Below are positions 56,091 through 63,897 of a DNA stretch of 63,897 nucleotides, piece by piece. Source of the DNA: Pseudomonadota bacterium (GTDB taxonomy: Bacteria > Pseudomonadota > Gammaproteobacteria > Burkholderiales > Burkholderiaceae_C); contig JAFECX010000007.1 in assembly GCA_018241895.1 (NCBI GenBank), positions 1 to 63,897 on the forward strand, in the 5' to 3' direction. The stretch's first letter is position 1. Each line of letters opens with the position of its first letter. Position numbers and translations under genes: made by a program. The notes beneath the pieces are model-generated. The model was not told the DNA's origin and searched no databases. It saw only the letters and a program-made list of their open reading frames with translations.

Positions 56091-56930
56091 ATGAATTCGT
56101 CGCGCCCGAGCATCGCCGACAAGCGGCGCAGCTTCCGCCAGTTGCACGCCAGCGGCTGCTTCGCGATCCCGAACCCCTGGGATCCGGGCGCTGCCGTGTA
56201 CCTGCAGAGCCTGGGCTTTCGGGCACTGGCGACGACGAGCTCGGGCTACGCCTGGAGCCGTGGCCGCCGTGACGGCACATCGCCGCTCGACGAGGTGCTG
56301 GTGCACCTGCGCGAACTGGTCGAGGCCACCGACGTGCCGATCAACGCCGACTTCGAAAGCGGCTTCGCCGCCGATGCCGCCGGCGTCGCGCACAACGTGC
56401 ACCTGGCGGTGCAAACCGGCGTCGCGGGGCTGTCGATCGAGGATTCGAGCGGCGACCCCGCACGACCGCTGCGCACGCGGGCCGACGCGCTGGCGCGCGT
56501 GCGTGCGGCGCGCGAGGCCATCGACCGCAGCAGCGCCGACGTGCTGCTGGTGGCGCGCGCCGAGTGCTTCTGGGTCGGCCATCCCGACCTCGACGAGACC
56601 ATCGCCCGGCTGCGCGCCTACGCGAACGCCGGTGCCGACTGCCTGTATGCGCCGGGGCTGCACACGCGCGAGCAGATCGCGGCCGTGGTCGCCGCCGTCG
56701 CGCCCAGGCCGGTCAACCTGCTGATGGGCACGGCGGGCACGCTGACGATGCGAGACATCGCCGCGCTCGGCGTGCGGCGCGTGAGCGTGGGCGGTGCGCT
56801 GGCCCGCGTCGCCTGGGCGGCACTGATGAACGCGGCGCGCACACTCGTCGAGGAAGGCTGCTTCGACGGTCTGGCCGGCGCCGCCTCCGGGCCCGAACTC
56901 GATGCGCTGTTTCGCGCCCGCACGGGATGA
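56091..56930 (+). CDS. Isocitrate lyase / PEP mutase superfamily protein
   Basis: The 279-residue TIM-barrel protein has CFAIPNPWDPGAAVYLQSLGFRALATTSSGYAW at the N-terminus, the metal-binding region NADFESGFA and GLSIEDSSGD, and LLVARAECFW. The usual Cys loop of true lyases (KKCGH) is absent, as in oxaloacetate decarboxylase/PEP-mutase-like members. The reaction is probably C-C or P-C bond cleavage of a small 2-oxo acid; the substrate is unknown. Its last 44 bp are duplicated in tandem immediately downstream. Confidence 0.88.
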   Translation: MNSSRPSIADKRRSFRQLHASGCFAIPNPWDPGAAVYLQSLGFRALATTSSGYAWSRGRRDGTSPLDEVLVHLRELVEATDVPINADFESGFAADAAGVAHNVHLAVQTGVAGLSIEDSSGDPARPLRTRADALARVRAAREAIDRSSADVLLVARAECFWVGHPDLDETIARLRAYANAGADCLYAPGLHTREQIAAVVAAVAPRPVNLLMGTAGTLTMRDIAALGVRRVSVGGALARVAWAALMNAARTLVEEGCFDGLAGAASGPELDALFRARTG

Positions 56931-56984
56931 GCAGGCCCGGACTCGATGCGCTGTTTCGCGCCCGCACGCGATGAGCAGGCCCGC
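56897..56984 (+). repeat. 44-bp tandem duplication of the lyase gene 3' end
   Basis: Two copies of a 44-bp segment beginning ACTCGATGCGCTGTTTCGCG lie head to tail with a period of 44 and very few differences. The first contains the end of the lyase gene and its stop; the second is downstream and untranslated. It is a recent slippage or recombination product. Confidence 0.95.
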
Positions 56985-57164
56985 GACTGCGCCGGCGGCG
57001 GGCACCGGCACTCGCGCGGACTGCGCCACCCGAGTCTCGCCACGCCCACGTGCCATCGGCCGTGCGCCGCGGCCTGCGCTCGCGATCCGTCGCGTTGCGC
57101 TCCGCCCGGGCCGCGGACAGCGCCCATTCGACGCTCGAACCACCGGACACGAGGAGAACGCGCC

Positions 57165-57839
57165 ATGACCGGGCCTGCCGACGATGGCACCCATGCGACG
57201 GGAAACATCCCCTCGCCGACCGGCACCGGCCAGCGCACGGCGGCCACGGCTGCGCATCCGCCGGATCACGCCGCCTACGAAGCCGGCACCGTGCCGATCA
57301 CGAGCAGCGGCTGGACCACGGCGAGCGGCGCCCTGCCCGCTCATGCACCGCTGCAAGGCGATCTCGACGCGGCGGTGGCGGTGGTCGGGGCGGGGCTGGC
57401 CGGAAGCTCGCTCGCGCTGCACCTGGCCGAAGCCGGCATCGACGTCGCGCTCGTCGAGGCGCACCAGCCGGGCTGGCGCGCCTCGGGCCGCAACGCCGGC
57501 CACGTGCTGCCCACGCTCAGGGACCGCCGGGTGTTCGAGCGCATTGCCGACGGCGGCAAGGCCTTCCTCGAGCTCTTTCGCGAGCACCACACGATCACCT
57601 TCGACCTCGCGCGCCGGCACGGCATCGCATGCGACGCCGTGCAGTCGGGTTATCTGCACGCAACGCAGCGCCGCGGCGTGTTCGAGAAGCTGAAGGCCGC
57701 TGCGCACTACTGGAGCACCGAGCAGGGCCAGCCGGTGCAATTCCTGTCGGGCGACGCGATGCGCGCGATGACCGGCTCACGCTACTACACGTTCGGCGTG
57801 CTCTACCGCGACGGCGGGCGCGTCAATCCAAGATGTTGA
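57165..57839 (+). pseudogene. FAD-dependent oxidoreductase (DAO family), 3'-truncated
   Basis: The ATG at 57165 with GAGGAG upstream opens a 224-residue reading frame. An N-terminal extension precedes a dinucleotide-binding motif (VAVVGAGLAGSSLALHLAEAG) and the DAO-type RASGRNAGHVLPTL. The frame stops two codons after GGRVNP, where the family normally continues for about 200 more residues (substrate domain and C-terminal FAD motif). The missing part is not found downstream; instead the tail of an IS110-type transposase follows. It is therefore a remnant, probably not functional. Confidence 0.85.
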
Positions 57840-57935
57840 CGGTCATGAACATCATGCTCAAGACTGGCCAGCCGTGGCATGCCGTGCATGCCGCCAAGAC
57901 CTGATCGAGGGCTCTTGACTTTCAACACGGTTGCT
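57830..57935 (+). mobile_element. IS110-family right-end remnant
   Basis: Directly at the break in the oxidoreductase gene a second frame reads KMLTVMNIMLKTGQPWHAV and ends at a TGA at 57902-57904. This resembles the C-terminus of IS110/IS1111-type transposases (pattern K-x-L-T-x-x-N-x-M-L-x-x-G-x-x-W). The following TTGACTTTCAACACGGTTGC is reminiscent of their right ends. The rest of the element is absent. The exact boundary is uncertain. Confidence 0.7.
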
Positions 57936-58053
57936 CAGGCACGCCACCGCGAGCGCACCTGCGGGTTCGAGCGCGCGGCCATGACGCCGACGCGCCAGGC
58001 GCCTGCGTGGGCGGGGGTATCCTCCACGGCCAATCGCGCACGAGGAGCATCGC

Positions 58054-59262
58054 ATGTCCGGCCCAGGCACCGCAACGCAGCGTTCCGAAGTCGTCATCGT
58101 CGGCGGCGGCCCGGCCGGGCTTGCACTGGCCGTCGCGCTGGCGCAGGCGGGCATCGCGGGCACGGTGCTCGAGCAGCAGGGCGCTGCGGCGCTCGAGCAC
58201 CCGGCCGAGGACGGCCGCGAAATCGCGCTCACGCACCGCTCGCGCCGCATCCTCGAGGCGCTGGGGATCTGGGCGCGGCTGCCCGCGGACGAGATCGCGC
58301 CGCTGGCGCAGGCGCACGTGCGCGACGGCGTTTCGCCGCTCGTTCTGCCGTTCGACGCACACCGCGACGGCCAGCAGATGCTCGGCTGGCTGGTGCCCAA
58401 CTTCCGCATCCGCGAAGCCGCACACGCCGCCGCCGCCGATGCCGGCGTGAAGATCGTCACCGACGCGCAGGTGGCGGCGCTGGAACCGGGCCATGCCGAC
58501 ATGGCGGTGCACACCGGCAGCGACGCGCGATATGCGGCGCCGCTCGTGGTGGCCGCCGACAGCCGCTTCTCGTCGCTGCGCCGCATGGGCGGCATCGGCG
58601 CGCACCTGCACGACTTCGGGCGCACCGCCATCGTCTGTCGCATGAGCCACGAGCGCGCGCACGAAGGCATCGCGCACGAGTGCTTCCGCTACCAGAACAC
58701 GCTCGCCATCCTGCCGATGGCCGGGCTGCATTGCTCGGCGGTGGTCACGGTGCGCAGCGACCACGCCGCCGAATGGCTGGCGCTGGGCGACGCCGAGTTC
58801 GCAGCGCGCGTGCAGTCGCAGTTCGAGTCGCGGCTGGGCACGATGTCGGTGGCCGCCCGGCGCCACAGCTATCCGCTGGTCGGCGTCTACGCACGGCGCT
58901 TCGCGGCGCCGCGCTTCGCGCTCGTGGGTGACGCCGCGGTCGGCATGCATCCGGTGACCGCGCACGGCTACAACTTCGGCCTCTACGGCGTCGAGGTGCT
59001 CGCGCGCGAACTCGCGCAGGCCAGGCACGGCGGCGGCGACCTCGGCGCAGCGGGGCCGCTCGCCGCCTACGAGCGCGAGCACCAGCGCGTGACGCTGCCG
59101 ATCTACCTCGGCACGAACGCGATCGTGCAGTTGTTCACCGACGACCGCGCCCCGGCGCGGCTGCTGCGCGGCACCGTGCTGCGCGTGGCGCGACGCCTGC
59201 CGCCGCTCAAGGCCGTCATCACGCGGCAGTTGACAGGCGGCGTGCGCCGGGCCGCCGGCTGA
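58054..59262 (+). CDS. FAD-dependent ubiquinone biosynthesis hydroxylase (UbiH/UbiM type)
   Basis: The 402-residue aromatic hydroxylase has the N-terminal FAD motif VVIVGGGPAGLALAVALAQAG, a DG-type region (VVAADSRFSSLRR) and the FAD-pyrophosphate motif FALVGDAAVGMHPVTAHGYNFGL. Members of this group hydroxylate the benzoquinone ring during ubiquinone synthesis; the stand-alone form in some proteobacteria is called UbiM. GAGGAG precedes the ATG. It is isolated from other ubi genes, next to the broken oxidoreductase. A role in other aromatic hydroxylation cannot be excluded. Confidence 0.82.
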   Translation: MSGPGTATQRSEVVIVGGGPAGLALAVALAQAGIAGTVLEQQGAAALEHPAEDGREIALTHRSRRILEALGIWARLPADEIAPLAQAHVRDGVSPLVLPFDAHRDGQQMLGWLVPNFRIREAAHAAAADAGVKIVTDAQVAALEPGHADMAVHTGSDARYAAPLVVAADSRFSSLRRMGGIGAHLHDFGRTAIVCRMSHERAHEGIAHECFRYQNTLAILPMAGLHCSAVVTVRSDHAAEWLALGDAEFAARVQSQFESRLGTMSVAARRHSYPLVGVYARRFAAPRFALVGDAAVGMHPVTAHGYNFGLYGVEVLARELAQARHGGGDLGAAGPLAAYEREHQRVTLPIYLGTNAIVQLFTDDRAPARLLRGTVLRVARRLPPLKAVITRQLTGGVRRAAG

Positions 59263-59275
59263 GCGTCTGAGCGGA

Positions 59276-59388
59276 CACGCGCGCGACTGCGCGCGCCCCG
59301 TGCACACGCGCGACTGCGCGCGCCCCGTGCACACGCGCGACTGCGCGCGCCTCGTGCCCCGTACACGCGCGATTGCGCGCCTCGTGCA
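59276..59388. repeat. About 27-bp tandem repeat downstream of the hydroxylase gene
   Basis: Four copies (29, 27, 32 and 25 bp) of a unit close to CACGCGCGACTGCGCGCGCC followed by CCGTGCA lie between two convergent genes. The unit is itself rich in CGCG alternation. It has no coding sense on either strand and may act as a transcription end or result from slippage. Confidence 0.92.
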
Positions 59389-59473
59389 CGCGCACGCCGG
59401 CGCGAGATCGAGCGCGCCGGCGCAAGCGCGGCCGCTGGCACGCCAGCGCCGGCTCGAACCGCGCTCCCCCGTG

Positions 59474-59914
59474 TCAGCGCGCGCGGCCGAGCCTGCCGTT
59501 GGCCCAGCGGTACGTCGTCTGCGTCTTGCGCGTCGGGCAGCAGCGCGCATCCTTCGGCCCCGGCATCAGCGCGTCGACGCGGATGGTCGAGCCGCTGACA
59601 GTGATGTTCTCGATCTGGCCGCTGAGGTCGGTGGTCAGCACGCGCCAGCTGCGGCCCTGATCGATGAACACCGTCAGCTTGGGCCATGACGTGTTGGCCC
59701 CCAGGACGTCCCACTGCAGGACGAGGTCCTGACGTCCGTCGCCGTCGAGGTCGGCGATCACGTGCCGCCCGGGCGACGGGTCGCCCTCGTCGAGCTTTTG
59801 CGCCTTCACGAACTTGTCGATCACCGCCTGCGCGCCGCGCTCGTCCAGGGCGCGGGCGGGGCCCGCCGCGAGGGCGGCGCCGATCAGCAGGGCGGACAGG
59901 GGCAGGCTGCGCAT
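59474..59914 (-). CDS. Secreted protein with VCBS/EF-hand-like repeat segment
   Basis: This 146-residue protein has a clear signal peptide ([19 protein letters not shown], cleavage near residue 22) and a very strong ribosome binding site (AAGGAGGTG, six bases before the ATG). The mature part contains [16 protein letters not shown], the DxDxDGxxD calcium-binding pattern of FG-GAP/VCBS proteins, then a beta-rich region and two adjacent Cys (ARCCPT). I do not recognise a named family; a periplasmic calcium-binding role is a guess. It converges on the hydroxylase gene and is divergent from lipA. Confidence 0.75.
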   Translation of the reverse strand: MRSLPLSALLIGAALAAGPARALDERGAQAVIDKFVKAQKLDEGDPSPGRHVIADLDGDGRQDLVLQWDVLGANTSWPKLTVFIDQGRSWRVLTTDLSGQIENITVSGSTIRVDALMPGPKDARCCPTRKTQTTYRWANGRLGRAR

Positions 59915-60123
59915 GGTCACACCTCCTTGCGTCGTCGAGCACGACGCGAAGCGCACTATCGCGCGGCGGCGCCCTTCGTTCAATCGGGGTCGACGAGCGC
60001 TGGCGCGCCCCCGGCGCCGGTCGCCGCCACACCGCGAACGATGCTGTTGGCGCCTGCCTAGAATGCCCACGCGGCAGCGCGCGTACTGCCTGCGATGCGG
60101 GTTCACCTGGAGAGCGCGACACG

Positions 60124-61167
60124 ATGAGCGAATCGTCCCCCGGAGCGTTGCGCCCGGCTTCCGGCACCAAGGTCGTCACGCCGCAGGGCACGGTGGCGGT
60201 GCGCGACGGCATCAAGCCCAACGCACTGAGCAGCGTGGCCGACGTCTCCGGCAAGCCCGCCTGGCTGCGCGTGCGCGTGCCCGGTGGCGCCAGGTACCAG
60301 GCGATCATGGAGATCGTGCGCTCGCACCGGCTCGCCACCGTGTGCGCCGAGTCCAAGTGCCCGAACATCGCCGAGTGCTGGGGGCGCGGCACGGCGACGC
60401 TGATGCTGATGGGTTCGGTGTGCACGCGGGCATGCAGGTTCTGCTCGGTCGACACCGGCAACCCGCACGGCTGGCTCGATCCCGACGAGCCTGCGAACGT
60501 GGCCGACGCCGTGCGGCTGATGGACCTGAAGTACGTCGTCCTGACCTCGGTCGACCGCGACGACCTGCCCGATCTCGGGGCCGGCCACTATGCCCGCTGC
60601 ATCGAGGCGATCCACGCCTGCATGCCGGCAACCGCCGTGGAGGCGCTGACGCCCGACTTCCAGGGCCGCCACGACCTGGTGGCGCGCGTGCTCGACGCCG
60701 GCCTGGCCACCTACGCGCAGAACCTCGAGACGGTGCGCCGCCTCACGCACGCGGTGCGCGATCCGCGCGCCGGCTACGAGCAGACGCTCGCCGTGCTGAA
60801 GTTCGCCAAGCGTCATGCACCGCAGACCGTCTCCAAGACCAGCCTCATGCTCGGCCTGGGCGAGACCGACGCCGAGATCGACGAGGCGTTCGACGACATG
60901 CGCGCCGCCGGCGTCGACGTGGTGACGATGGGCCAGTATCTGCGTCCGACGCGCAACCACCTGCCGGTGGCGCGCTTCGTCACGCCCGACGAGTTCCGCA
61001 GCTACCGCGAGACGGCGCTCGCCAAGGGCTTCGTCGAGGTCGTCGCCGGGCCGCTGGTGCGTTCGAGCTACCGCGCCGAGCGCGTGCTCGAGCACAACAA
61101 CGTCGGCCTGGACGAGGCCGTGCTGCAAGGCATCCACGACAGCGCCTCGGCCGCGATGCGCTGCTGA
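60124..61167 (+). CDS. lipA: Lipoyl synthase
   Basis: LipA is a radical-SAM enzyme that inserts two sulfur atoms into protein-bound octanoate. The 347-residue protein has the auxiliary-cluster motif [12 protein letters not shown] (near residues 77-88), the radical-SAM motif CTRACRFC (near residues 101-108) and the C-terminal RSSYRAE with the conserved Ser ligand. lipB is not adjacent; the gene stands before fumC. It may be the only lipA or a second copy, which the window cannot settle. The start at 60124 gives an N-terminal extension of about 30 residues. Confidence 0.94.
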   Translation: MSESSPGALRPASGTKVVTPQGTVAVRDGIKPNALSSVADVSGKPAWLRVRVPGGARYQAIMEIVRSHRLATVCAESKCPNIAECWGRGTATLMLMGSVCTRACRFCSVDTGNPHGWLDPDEPANVADAVRLMDLKYVVLTSVDRDDLPDLGAGHYARCIEAIHACMPATAVEALTPDFQGRHDLVARVLDAGLATYAQNLETVRRLTHAVRDPRAGYEQTLAVLKFAKRHAPQTVSKTSLMLGLGETDAEIDEAFDDMRAAGVDVVTMGQYLRPTRNHLPVARFVTPDEFRSYRETALAKGFVEVVAGPLVRSSYRAERVLEHNNVGLDEAVLQGIHDSASAAMRC

Positions 61168-61277
61168 GCGCCCCCAGGGCCGGGCTGCGCTGGGCGCGCG
61201 CCCGTGGGGGATCGAGCAAGGTGGCACCGCCGCATTTGGTCGCGAGCCCGCCCGTGCGGGCCAAGGAGGTGAAAGCG

Positions 61278-62687
<1,410 letters not shown>

Positions 62688-62850
62688 GAACCTGTGCACG
62701 AACCACGCACGCCCGCTCGACGCGCCCTGACGCCCCCGCTCGGCGTTGCAAATGCTCGCCCTATCGCGCGATAGGGCTGCGCTTTGCGCCTTGTTCGCGG
62801 CCGCCCTGTCGCGCCGCTCGGGCGCGACCGATTCGTTCACAGGTTCCGAG
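62688..62850 (-). repeat. Dispersed inverted-repeat element, copy B
   Basis: This 163-bp segment begins one base after the fumC stop codon and is the reverse-orientation counterpart of 35163-35320. Its ends form an imperfect inverted repeat (GAACCTGTGCACGAACC and GAACCTGTGAACGAATC, 15 of 17 matching). The centre is a perfect 20-bp palindrome, GCCCTATCGCGCGATAGGGC (62758-62777). It encodes no plausible protein. The structure suggests a non-autonomous mobile element or a REP/BIME-like family. Confidence 0.87.
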
Positions 62851-63016
62851 GGCGCAACGCGCGATGCCGCAGCCGATCGCACGTTTGCGCACGTTTGCGC
62901 TCGTCGGCACGCATCCGCGCACACCTGAGAGCATCTGCGCGCACGCGCAACACGCCGGCCCGCCCGAAGTCCGAGCCGCTGCGCGCACGCAGCGCGCGGC
63001 GGCAATGCCCATGAAC

Positions 63017-63045
63017 TTGCAATAGTTGCACTTCGAATATATGTT
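63017..63045 (+). promoter_or_regulatory. Predicted promoter of the right-edge cytochrome operon
   Basis: TTGCAA and TATGTT are separated by 17 bp in an AT-rich patch that stands out in this genome. It lies about 55 bases before the small membrane protein. The whole 62851-63101 gap otherwise shows only GC-rich sequence with short CGCACGTTTG direct repeats; no FNR-type TTGAT-N4-ATCAA site was found. Confidence 0.45.
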
Positions 63046-63101
63046 TTGGATTGCCGAGCGCGCGGGCGGCGCGCGTGTCGGGCGCGCCGCAAGCCACCTC
63101 C

Positions 63102-63338
63102 ATGTCGCAACGCTCGACCGACTTCGTCATCTCGATCCTCGCCAGTGCGGTCAGCCTGCTGCTGTCGTGGCCGTACTGGCGTGACTTCGAGTTCTGGCCG
63201 GAGTCGCAGGTGGCGTTTGGCGTGTACTTCGTGCTCGGCTTCGTGCTCGCGGTCTACGTGTTCATGGCCTTCATCCACAGCCTGCGCGAGCTCTTCGCGC
63301 ACGAGACGTCGGGGCACGACGCCGGGGCGGAGCACTGA
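63102..63338 (+). CDS. Small membrane protein upstream of a NorC-like gene
   Basis: The 78-residue protein has two hydrophobic helices (about residues 8-26 and 38-58; SILASAVSLLLSWPYW and FGVYFVLGFVLAVYVFMAF) and a short charged tail. I do not recognise the family. Two bases separate its stop from the GTG of the cytochrome c gene, so they are read together. Its job is probably in assembly or anchoring of the oxidoreductase encoded next, which is inference. No ribosome binding site is evident. Confidence 0.65.
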   Translation: MSQRSTDFVISILASAVSLLLSWPYWRDFEFWPESQVAFGVYFVLGFVLAVYVFMAFIHSLRELFAHETSGHDAGAEH

Positions 63339-63340
63339 TC

Positions 63341-63897
63341 GTGTGCCAGGACGAGCCGCGTCGCCGCCGCATCGCCCTGGCCATCCTCGGCTTCATGATG
63401 GTGGTGTTCGCCGCGCTGTCGGTGCTCTCGTTCACCGGTTCGCGCAAGCAGGCCCTGCCCGAGGCGGTCGCGTTCGGGCAGCACACGGCGCTCGAGGGCC
63501 GGCGCGTGTTCCAGGGCTACAACTGCATGGGCTGCCATGCGATCGTCGGCAACGGGGCGTACTTCGGGCCTGACCTGACCGATCTGTACCGGCGCGTCGG
63601 GCCGGCGTGGCTGGCCGCCTTCCTGCCCTCGGCCGGCGCCTGGCCGACGGCGGCCGCCGTCAAGGTGCAACTGCAGAACCAGGAGATGGCCGCGGCGGCG
63701 GGCACCGACTCCTACGAGGACTACCTCGAGCGCTTCCCCGGTGCGCGCGAGCGCCTCGAGCGGCGCGGCGGCAACCGGAGCTTCATGCCGAACCTGCCCT
63801 TCAGCGGCGAGGAGATCGGCCAGCTCATCGCGTTCCTGAAGTACACGTCGGCGCTGAACACCGAAGGCTGGCCGCCGGTGCCGCTGGCCGAGGCGCG
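63341..63897 (+). CDS. NorC-like cytochrome c subunit, 3' end outside window
   Basis: Translation from a GTG at 63341 (GGAG upstream) gives an N-terminal membrane anchor (IALAILGFMMVVFAALSVLSF) and a class I cytochrome c domain. This has heme motif CMGCH in GYNCMGCHAIVGNGAYFGPDLTDLY, and a distal Met in FMPNLPFSGEEIGQLIAFLKYTS. This pattern, with the C-terminal NTEGWPP, resembles the NorC subunit of nitric oxide reductase, although the region between is longer than in classical NorC. The catalytic subunit is presumably just beyond the right edge. A heme-copper oxidase partner remains possible. Confidence 0.75.
   Translation, partial: MCQDEPRRRRIALAILGFMMVVFAALSVLSFTGSRKQALPEAVAFGQHTALEGRRVFQGYNCMGCHAIVGNGAYFGPDLTDLYRRVGPAWLAAFLPSAGAWPTAAAVKVQLQNQEMAAAAGTDSYEDYLERFPGARERLERRGGNRSFMPNLPFSGEEIGQLIAFLKYTSALNTEGWPPVPLAEA

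Noticed and set aside
62851..63101. FNR/NNR-type site before the cytochrome operon
   Set aside because: No TTGAT-N4-ATCAA or close variant is present. Only an AT-rich patch with a sigma-70-like promoter is visible.
63420..63445. Third copy of the 160-bp repeat
   Set aside because: Only about 12 bases (GTTCACCGGTTCG) resemble the repeat end, and they are within the NorC-like coding sequence, so the match is probably chance.

Overview
The window is very GC-rich DNA, almost fully coding, from a betaproteobacterium. It most resembles Burkholderiales of the Rubrivivax/Leptothrix/Comamonadaceae type. The evidence is gene order: ilvI-ilvH-ilvC-pssA-leuA, thrS-infC-rpmI-rplT-pheS-pheT-ihfA-merR-tRNA-Pro, the sigma factor/DUF3619/DUF3106/RDD block, and an aerobic benzoyl-CoA (box) cluster. 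The exact genus cannot be fixed from the sequence alone.

Layout. 1-5.7 kb (minus): branched-chain amino acid operon ilvI-ilvH-ilvC with pssA, then leuA (cut by the left edge). leuA is preceded by a Leu-rich leader peptide and a terminator, a classical attenuator. 5.9-9.3 kb (plus): sigma factor, DUF3619, DUF3106, RDD protein, diacylglycerol kinase and a LOG-family hydrolase. 9.3-13.3 kb: glnB, nadE, a FemAB/GNAT-like protein carrying a 12-bp tandem repeat, and ppa. 13.5-16 kb: a membrane H+-pyrophosphatase with an added C-terminal OmpA-like domain. 16-18 kb: a chemotaxis receptor.

18.2-33.4 kb is a complete-looking aerobic benzoate island. The minus strand carries boxR and boxC-boxB-boxA, followed by enoyl-CoA hydratase and 3-hydroxyacyl-CoA dehydrogenase genes. 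The plus strand carries a DUF4863 protein, benzoate-CoA ligase, an alpha/beta hydrolase, three genes of a branched-chain-type ABC importer and an aldehyde dehydrogenase. Benzoate is taken up, activated to benzoyl-CoA, epoxidised by BoxAB, opened by BoxC, oxidised by the aldehyde dehydrogenase, and passed through beta-oxidation steps. Four TGCA-N6-TGC motifs lie on the two predicted promoters and probably bind BoxR.

33.4-43.4 kb (minus): an FGGY kinase, tRNA-Pro(GGG), and the translation operon led by thrS. The thrS leader encodes a Thr-rich peptide followed by mutually exclusive hairpins, a strong candidate attenuator. infC appears to start at ATC. 43.6-56 kb: tex, a membrane protein, yceI, a lipoprotein hydrolase, and a minus-strand fatty-acid oxidation cluster (fadJ-like, M20 peptidase, thiolase, hotdog thioesterase, SDR). 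56-63.9 kb is more plastic. It holds a PEP-mutase-family lyase with a tandemly duplicated tail, an FAD oxidoreductase cut off by an IS110-type remnant, a ubiquinone hydroxylase, several tandem repeats, lipA, fumC, one copy of a dispersed 160-bp inverted-repeat element (the other copy lies beside tRNA-Pro), and the start of a nitric-oxide-reductase-like cytochrome gene at the right edge.
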